A stretch of 64,000 nt of DNA from Acidobacteriota bacterium (GTDB lineage: Bacteria; Actinomycetota; Acidimicrobiia; Acidimicrobiales; Palsa-688), in contig JAGWSF010000028.1 in NCBI GenBank assembly GCA_028876385.1, forward strand, positions 1 to 64,000, given 5' to 3'. The first letter of the stretch is position 1. Each line of letters opens with the position of its first letter. Below, in pieces: positions 59,210 to 64,000 of the stretch. The notes below the pieces were generated by a model. That model was not told the DNA's origin and did not search any database. It was given only the letters and a program-made list of their open reading frames with translations. Both the position numbers and the translations under genes were made by a program.

Positions 59210-61696
59210 ATGACTTCCCCAGCGGCGGTGGGCGGCACTCTTCCGAGCCGGGCCGAGATCGTGGTCATCGGCGGCGGGGTCATCGGCACCAGCGTCGCCT
59301 ACCATCTGGCCCGGCTGGGCCGCACCGACACCGTGCTCGTGGAGCAGGGTCACCTGTCGGGGGGCACGACCTGGCACGCCGCCGGTCTGGTGGGCCAGCT
59401 GCGCACCACCGAGAGCGGTACCCGGCTGGTCCAGTACTCGGCCCGCCTGTACTCCGAGCTTGAGGCCGAGACCGGCCTGGCTACCGGTTTCAAGCGCTGC
59501 GGAGGGGTGACCGTGGCCCGGACCGAGGACCGCATGGTGCAGCTGCGGCGGACCGCGGCCACCGCCGAAGCCTACGATCTGGAGTGCCGCCTGCTGACGC
59601 CGGCCGAGGCGCGCGACCTGTACCCCGTACTCCGTCACGACGACCTCGTGGGGGCCATCTGGCTGCCCGGCGACGGAACCGCCAACCCCGTGGACGTCAC
59701 CGCGTCGCTGGCCCGCGGCGCCCGCTCGAGGGGGGTGCGCATCCTCGAGGAGACCCGGGTGACGGGGGTGACGGTCCGGGCCGGTCGGGTCGCCGGGGTG
59801 GACACCGACGCCGGCCCGATCGAAGCGGACATCGTGGTCAACTGCGCCGGGCAGTGGGCCAAGGCGGTCGGGCTCATGGCCGAGGTCAACGTCCCGATGC
59901 ACTCGGCCGAGCACTTCTACGTGGTGACCGACCGCATCGACGGCGTGGAACGAGACCTGCCCATCCTGCGCGACCCCGACGGCTACACCTATTTCAAAGA
60001 GGAGGTCGGGGGCCTGGTGGTGGGCGGTTTCGAGCCGCAGGCCAAGCCGTGGGTGGCGCCCGACCGCATACCTCACCCTTTCGAGTTCCAACTGCTCGAC
60101 GAGGACTGGGAGCACTTCTCGGTGCTCATGGACAGCGCTCTGCACCGCATACCGGTGCTGGCCGAGACCGGCATCAAGAAGTTCTACAACGGGCCCGAGA
60201 GCTTCACCCCCGACAACCAGTTCATCCTGGGCGAGGCGCCGGAGGTGGCCGGCTTCTTCGTGGGCGCCGGCTTCAACTCGGTGGGTATCGCCTCGGCGGG
60301 GGGAGCCGGTCGGGCCCTCGCCGAGTGGATCGTCGAGGGTGAGCCGACCAGCGACCTGACCGGCGTGGACATACGGCGCTTCGCCGGCTTCAACGGCAAC
60401 AACCAGTGGCTCCACGACCGGGTCGGGGAGATCCTCGGGCTGCACTACGCCGTGCCGTGGCCCAACCGGGAGCTCGAGACGGCTCGGCCGTTCCGGCGGA
60501 GCCCGGCCTACGAGCATCTCGCCCGGGCCGGAGCCGTGTTCGGCTCCAAGATGGGCTGGGAGCGGGCCAACGTGTTCGCCCCGGCCGGTCACGACCCGGT
60601 GCTCGACTACACATGGGGTCGGCCCGGGTGGCTCGAGTGGTCGGCTGCCGAGCAGCGGGCGACGAGAGACGCGGTGGCCCTGTTCGACCAGACGTCGTTC
60701 GGCAAATTGCTCGTCACCGGGCCGGATGCCGTCGACGTGCTGCAGTGGCTGTGCACCGCCGACGTGGACGTACCGGTCGGGCGTTCGGTGTACACCGGGA
60801 TGCTCAACCGCCGGGGCGGCTACGAGGCCGACGTGACCGTAACCCGCCTGACGCCGGACCAATTCCTGCTCGTCACCAGCTCCGCGTCGGCCAACCGAGA
60901 CATGGCCTGGATCCGCCGCCACGCCGGTGCGCCCGGAGGTCCGGGGGACCGCGTCGCGGTGGTCGACGTGTCGGCCCTCTACGCCGTCTACGGGGTCATG
61001 GGACCCCGATCGAGGGAGCTGCTGGAGCGCCTGACGCGCGCCGACCTCAGCGACGCCGCCTTCCCTTTCGGCACCAGCCGGGAGATCGACCTGGGCTACG
61101 CCACGGTGCGGGCCACCCGCATCACCTACGTCGGTGAGCTGGGCTGGGAGCTCTACGTGCCGGCCGAGTTCGCCGTGGGCGTCTACGAGCAGCTCGTGGC
61201 CACCGGCGCCGACCTCGGGCTGGTCAACGCCGGGTACTACACCATCAACTCGCTGCGCCTGGACAAGGGTTACCGGGCCTTCGGCAGCGACCTCACCCCG
61301 GACTACGGGCCGGTCGAGGCGGGACTGACCTTCACCTGCAAGCTGACGTCGGGCATCGATTTCGTCGGTCGCGACGCCGTGGAGAAGGTGCGCGCCGAGG
61401 GGCCCCGGCGCCGGCTGGTCTCGTTCCGCCTCACCGACGCCGAGGTGATGATGTGGGGAGGGGAGCTGGTCCTCTGCGACGGGCAGGCCGTCGGGCAGGT
61501 GACCTCGGCGGCGTGGTCGGCGACCTTCGACAGCTGCGTCGGGCTGGCCTACGTGTGGCGCAGGGACGGTGCCGCGGTGACCGCCGACCACATCCGGGCC
61601 AGTTCCTTCCACATCAACGTGGGCGGCACGGTGGCGCCGGCCGCGGTCAGCCTGCGGCCCCTCTACGACCCGGCCAACGAGCGCATCCGCAGCTGA
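59210..61696 (+). CDS. FAD-dependent oxidoreductase with aminomethyltransferase domain (dimethylglycine dehydrogenase-like)
   Basis: An 828-residue flavoprotein. The N-terminal half is a DAO-type FAD domain (VVIGGGVIGTSVAYHLARLG at about residue 17) with the covalent-flavin His in GGTTWHAAGL. From about residue 430 the C-terminal half is a GcvT-like tetrahydrofolate domain (SFGKLLVTGPDAVDVLQWLC, YTGMLNRRGGYEADVTVTRL, VGRDAVEKVRAEGPRRRLVSFRL). This is the dimethylglycine/sarcosine dehydrogenase architecture: oxidative N-demethylation with the one-carbon unit moved to folate. It immediately follows the kinase gene. Confidence 0.9.
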   Translation: MTSPAAVGGTLPSRAEIVVIGGGVIGTSVAYHLARLGRTDTVLVEQGHLSGGTTWHAAGLVGQLRTTESGTRLVQYSARLYSELEAETGLATGFKRCGGVTVARTEDRMVQLRRTAATAEAYDLECRLLTPAEARDLYPVLRHDDLVGAIWLPGDGTANPVDVTASLARGARSRGVRILEETRVTGVTVRAGRVAGVDTDAGPIEADIVVNCAGQWAKAVGLMAEVNVPMHSAEHFYVVTDRIDGVERDLPILRDPDGYTYFKEEVGGLVVGGFEPQAKPWVAPDRIPHPFEFQLLDEDWEHFSVLMDSALHRIPVLAETGIKKFYNGPESFTPDNQFILGEAPEVAGFFVGAGFNSVGIASAGGAGRALAEWIVEGEPTSDLTGVDIRRFAGFNGNNQWLHDRVGEILGLHYAVPWPNRELETARPFRRSPAYEHLARAGAVFGSKMGWERANVFAPAGHDPVLDYTWGRPGWLEWSAAEQRATRDAVALFDQTSFGKLLVTGPDAVDVLQWLCTADVDVPVGRSVYTGMLNRRGGYEADVTVTRLTPDQFLLVTSSASANRDMAWIRRHAGAPGGPGDRVAVVDVSALYAVYGVMGPRSRELLERLTRADLSDAAFPFGTSREIDLGYATVRATRITYVGELGWELYVPAEFAVGVYEQLVATGADLGLVNAGYYTINSLRLDKGYRAFGSDLTPDYGPVEAGLTFTCKLTSGIDFVGRDAVEKVRAEGPRRRLVSFRLTDAEVMMWGGELVLCDGQAVGQVTSAAWSATFDSCVGLAYVWRRDGAAVTADHIRASSFHINVGGTVAPAAVSLRPLYDPANERIRS

Positions 61697-61740
61697 ACCG
61701 CCGTCGTTGACGGGCGGGGGACGGAGTCAGCGGTCCCCGG

Positions 61741-61767
61741 CCGGCGGGGTCCGGCGGGGTCCGGCGG
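61741..61767. repeat. 10-bp tandem repeat between convergent genes
   Basis: Two and a half copies of CCGGCGGGGT in the gap between the flavoprotein and the convergent aldo/keto reductase. This may form part of a transcription stop region; no clear hairpin is present. Confidence 0.5.
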
Positions 61768-61770
61768 CGC

Positions 61771-62691
61771 TCAGGCCCCGACGATGGCCCGCACCTCGGC
61801 CAGTTCGCTCTCGCTCAGGCGCCACGCCCCGGCCGCGGCGTTGGCCTGCACCTGGTCCACCTTGGTCGCGCCGGCGATCACCGACGAGACCGCCGGCTGG
61901 GCCAGCAGGTAGGCGAAGGCCAGGTCGAGCAGGCCGTGGCCGTGGTCGCCGGCCCACGCCGTGAGGGCGTCCACCCGGTCGAAGTTGTCCTCGGTCAGGA
62001 CACTGTCGGCCATGCCCTGGCCCCAGCGCTCCAGGCGCGTGCCCTTGGCCGGTGGCTCGCCCCGACGGTACTTGCCCGTGAGCAGGCCGCTGGCCAGGGG
62101 GAAGTACGGCAGGTGGCCTATGCCCAGCTGTTCGCAGAGGGGGAGGACCTTGGCTTCGTCGTCGCGGTTGAGCAGGTTGTAGTGGTTCTGCACGCTGACA
62201 AAGCGCGCTCCGCCGGCCGCCTCCTCGGCCTCGCGCAGCTGAGCCTCGGAGAAGTTGGAGCAGCCGATCTCGCGCACCTTGCCGGCCGTCACCGCCTCGT
62301 CGAGGACCGCCAGGGTGTCGGCGATGGGTGTGGAGGGGTCGGGTCGGTGCAGTTGGTAGAGGTCTATGTGGTCGGTGCCGAGCCGGCGCAGGCTGGCTTC
62401 CAGGGCCCGGCGGACATAGTCCGGCGCGGCCCCGCCCGAGCCTTCCTCGCCGCGCACCGGGCTGCCGAACTTGGTGGCGATGAGGACCTGATCGCGGCGC
62501 GACCCGAGCGCCTCCCCTAGGCGCGCCTCGCTCGCCCCGTAGGAGTCGGCGGTGTCGAAGAAGTTGATGCCCGCCTCGATGGCCGCGTCGACCACGGCCG
62601 GTACCGCTTCGGCCTCCATGCCCAGGCCGAAGTTGTTGGTGCCGAGGCCGATCACGGTCACCTCGAGGGAGCCGATCTTGCGAGTTTCCAT
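61771..62691 (-). CDS. aldo/keto reductase
   Basis: A 306-residue AKR of the classical type (AKR11/12-like). The tetrad is seen as Asp/Tyr in FDTADSYGASEARLG, Lys in IATKFGSPV, and His in YQLHRPDPSTP; NADPH contacts are in SSVIAGATKVDQV. It starts at ATG 62691, divergent from the SDR. Not obviously part of the amine regulon, and the two lie on opposite strands. Confidence 0.92.
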   Translation of the reverse strand: METRKIGSLEVTVIGLGTNNFGLGMEAEAVPAVVDAAIEAGINFFDTADSYGASEARLGEALGSRRDQVLIATKFGSPVRGEEGSGGAAPDYVRRALEASLRRLGTDHIDLYQLHRPDPSTPIADTLAVLDEAVTAGKVREIGCSNFSEAQLREAEEAAGGARFVSVQNHYNLLNRDDEAKVLPLCEQLGIGHLPYFPLASGLLTGKYRRGEPPAKGTRLERWGQGMADSVLTEDNFDRVDALTAWAGDHGHGLLDLAFAYLLAQPAVSSVIAGATKVDQVQANAAAGAWRLSESELAEVRAIVGA

Positions 62692-62810
62692 ACATCCTCT
62701 CTACCACGCCCTCGAGGGGCCGTCGGCGCTCGACCCGGCCCGCTACCGTCGCGATGTCCGCCCCGGGAACAGGTCCCGGGCGGCGACCAAGCGAGGGGGA
62801 CGGGCCACCC

Positions 62811-63653
62811 ATGACCCAGCCAGTGGCATTGATCACCGGGGCCAGCCGGGGTATCGGCAAGGCGGTGGCCGTCCACCTGGCCCGGGCCGGCTACGACGTG
62901 GCTCTCGGGGCCCGCACCATGCAAGAGGGGGAGGCGAGGGAGCACTCCTCGACGGTCAAGGCCAGCAACACCAAGCCCCTCCCGGGGTCTCTCACCACCA
63001 CCGCAGCCCTGGTCGAGGCCGAAGGCCGCCGAGCCCTGGCGGTGTACCTCGACCTGCTCGACCGGGCATCGCTGGGATCGGCCGTGGCGACCGTGTTGGA
63101 GCGGTGGGGACACATCGATGTCCTGGTGAACAACGGGCGCTACATCGGTCCGGGGCACATGGACCTGTTCATGGACACCCCGGTGGAGTTGCACGAGAAG
63201 CACCTGGAGGCCAACGTGCTGGCCCCCATCATCCTGTCACGCCTGGTGCTGCCGCAGATGCTCGAACGCGGCAGCGGAGACATCATCAACATGACTTCCT
63301 CGGCCGGCAACGACAATCCGCCGGCTCCGGCCGGCTCGGGGGGATGGGGTCTCGGCTACGCCATGTCCAAAAGCGCCCTGCACCGCCTGGCCGGCATCCT
63401 CCATGTGGAGCTGAGCGACCGCGGTATCCGAGCCTTCAACCTGCACCCCGGGGCGGTGCAAACCGAGCGCCTCGCCGCCGACATGGGTGACTTCGGGTTC
63501 GACTCCAGCCAGTGGGCTCCCCCCGACGTAGTCGGCGCCGCCGCGGTGTGGTTGCTCACCACACCCGAGGGGCGGGCCCGCTCGGGGGAGTGGGTGGAGT
63601 CCCAGGATCTCTGCCGGCAGCTCGGCCTCGTGCCCGGCTGGCCCACCCCCTGA
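62811..63653 (+). CDS. short-chain dehydrogenase/reductase
   Basis: About 280 residues, starting at ATG 62811 (MTQPVALITGASRGIG) with GAGGGGGA twelve bases ahead. Motifs are TGASRGIGKAVAVHLARAG, DVLVNNGRYIG, NMTSSAGNDNPP and YAMSKSALHRLAG (YxxxK). A substantial insertion of Ser/Pro-rich residues lies near residues 45-65 (HSSTVKASNTKPLPGS), which is family-typical for some SDRs. Substrate unknown. Confidence 0.88.
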   Translation: MTQPVALITGASRGIGKAVAVHLARAGYDVALGARTMQEGEAREHSSTVKASNTKPLPGSLTTTAALVEAEGRRALAVYLDLLDRASLGSAVATVLERWGHIDVLVNNGRYIGPGHMDLFMDTPVELHEKHLEANVLAPIILSRLVLPQMLERGSGDIINMTSSAGNDNPPAPAGSGGWGLGYAMSKSALHRLAGILHVELSDRGIRAFNLHPGAVQTERLAADMGDFGFDSSQWAPPDVVGAAAVWLLTTPEGRARSGEWVESQDLCRQLGLVPGWPTP

Positions 63654-63714
63654 CCTCGGGCTGACCCCCCGCCGGCCGGGTCCGGCGGCCGTCCCGACCC
63701 GACGTCGGCGGCGG

Positions 63715-64000
63715 TCACCAGCCGTGGCGGGTGAGCCGATCGCCGCCGGCGCGCTTCGATTCGTAGGCCGCCCGGTCGGCGGCGGCTCTCACGTCCTCGA
63801 GGTGCTGGCTCCGGCCGCTGGCCACCCCCACGCTCAAGGCGATCTCCAGACCGGGGCTGATCCACTCCCAGGGCTGCTGGCGGCTCTGCTCGATGATGGC
63901 CGCCGCCCGCTCGGTGCTCACGTCGAGGTCGGCCCCGGCCAGTACCAGGATGAACTCGTCCCCGCCGAGCCGCACCGCCAGGTCACCGGGCCGCACGTTG
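63715..64000 (-). CDS. GGDEF-domain protein (diguanylate cyclase), partial
   Basis: The C-terminal 94 or so residues of a GGDEF protein that runs off the right edge. The active-site motif GGDEF is intact in LAVRLGGDEFILVLAG, with the following IALSVGVASG and AADRAAYESKRAGGDRL elements of the fold. The full motif suggests an active c-di-GMP synthase. Its sensor and start lie beyond the window. The convergent SDR gene ends 61 nt away. Confidence 0.85.
   Translation of the reverse strand, partial: NVRPGDLAVRLGGDEFILVLAGADLDVSTERAAAIIEQSRQQPWEWISPGLEIALSVGVASGRSQHLEDVRAAADRAAYESKRAGGDRLTRHGW

Noticed and set aside
58190-61612. A very long minus-strand open frame continuing upstream of the HutC regulator gene across the kinase and flavoprotein genes
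   Set aside because: Its translation is low-complexity, rich in Gly/Val/His/Arg and has no domain, while both plus-strand genes have full motifs. It is a G+C artefact.
44363-64000. tRNA genes
   Set aside because: I looked for TTCGAATC-like T-loops with cloverleaf arms and found none convincing in the window.

Overview
The window is chromosomal DNA of very high G+C content (about 70% by eye) with GTG and TTG starts, GTGA/TTGA start-stop overlaps and leader sequences rich in GGAGG. Several genes point to an actinobacterium: a MarP-type membrane serine protease, DUF4389, Ltp2-like thiolase plus DUF35 genes and a CYP450. The C-terminal GYWLVASDGG repeats of a large secreted protein are, from general knowledge, common in Acidimicrobiia, so that class is my best guess (inference). 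There are no rRNA, tRNA, CRISPR or complete insertion sequences that I can see.

Layout. 0.1-5.3 kb: HAD hydrolase, transglutaminase-like protein, an unknown protein, a P450 and an aldo/keto reductase. 5.3-8.3 kb: a LacI regulator with a 2OG-Fe(II) oxygenase-like protein and the aldo/keto reductase, divergent from a nucleoside hydrolase. 8.3-19.6 kb: a catabolic block for what is probably an N-heterocycle (purine-like): two adjacent cytosine/guanine-deaminase-type amidohydrolases and a Rieske oxygenase on the minus strand, then an NMT1/THI5-type ABC importer (binding protein, ATPase, two permeases) and a three-subunit molybdenum hydroxylase of the xanthine dehydrogenase type on the plus strand. 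19.6-30.2 kb: SDR, SnoaL-like protein, MarP, a DUF2202 ferritin-like lipoprotein, the large secreted repeat protein, a decayed ABC exporter remnant, DUF4389 with a tiny coupled membrane protein, a DMT transporter, a DOPA-dioxygenase-like enzyme and a MarR regulator.

30.3-39.3 kb is the most distinctive part. It holds YceI, a polytopic membrane protein, a cupredoxin lipoprotein, two ferritin-like proteins with unusually long N-terminal extensions before their export signals, a complete tatA-tatB-tatC set immediately downstream, a small membrane protein, and, convergent to them, a P1B-5-type metal ATPase with TPCP motif and a C-terminal hemerythrin-like domain, coupled to a GerMN/Gmad2 lipoprotein. 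I read this as an envelope iron/redox module carrying its own protein exporter.

40.0-45.0 kb: a tandem-fused CaiB-type CoA-transferase (second half lacks the catalytic Asp), an Ltp2-like pseudo-thiolase with a DUF35 partner, and a methyltransferase. 45.0-45.4 kb is a gene-free stretch full of perfect tetraloop hairpins. 45.4-50.8 kb: ferritin-like protein, I78-like small protein, Usp, histone-deacetylase-like amidohydrolase, DeoR regulator with MFS transporter, and a GntR/FCD regulator with a minisatellite-encoded N-terminus.

50.8-62.7 kb: a gamma-glutamylation catabolic pathway (SDR, aldehyde dehydrogenase, gamma-glutamyl hydrolase, glutamine-synthetase-like ligase) divergent from an APC permease that carries a single-base frameshift, then Usp, a HutC/DasR-like GntR regulator, a choline/ethanolamine-kinase-like protein and a dimethylglycine dehydrogenase-like flavoprotein. 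Two intergenic GTCTAGAC palindromes tie these units into one probable regulon. The window ends with an aldo/keto reductase, an SDR, and the C-terminus of a GGDEF protein that runs off the right edge.
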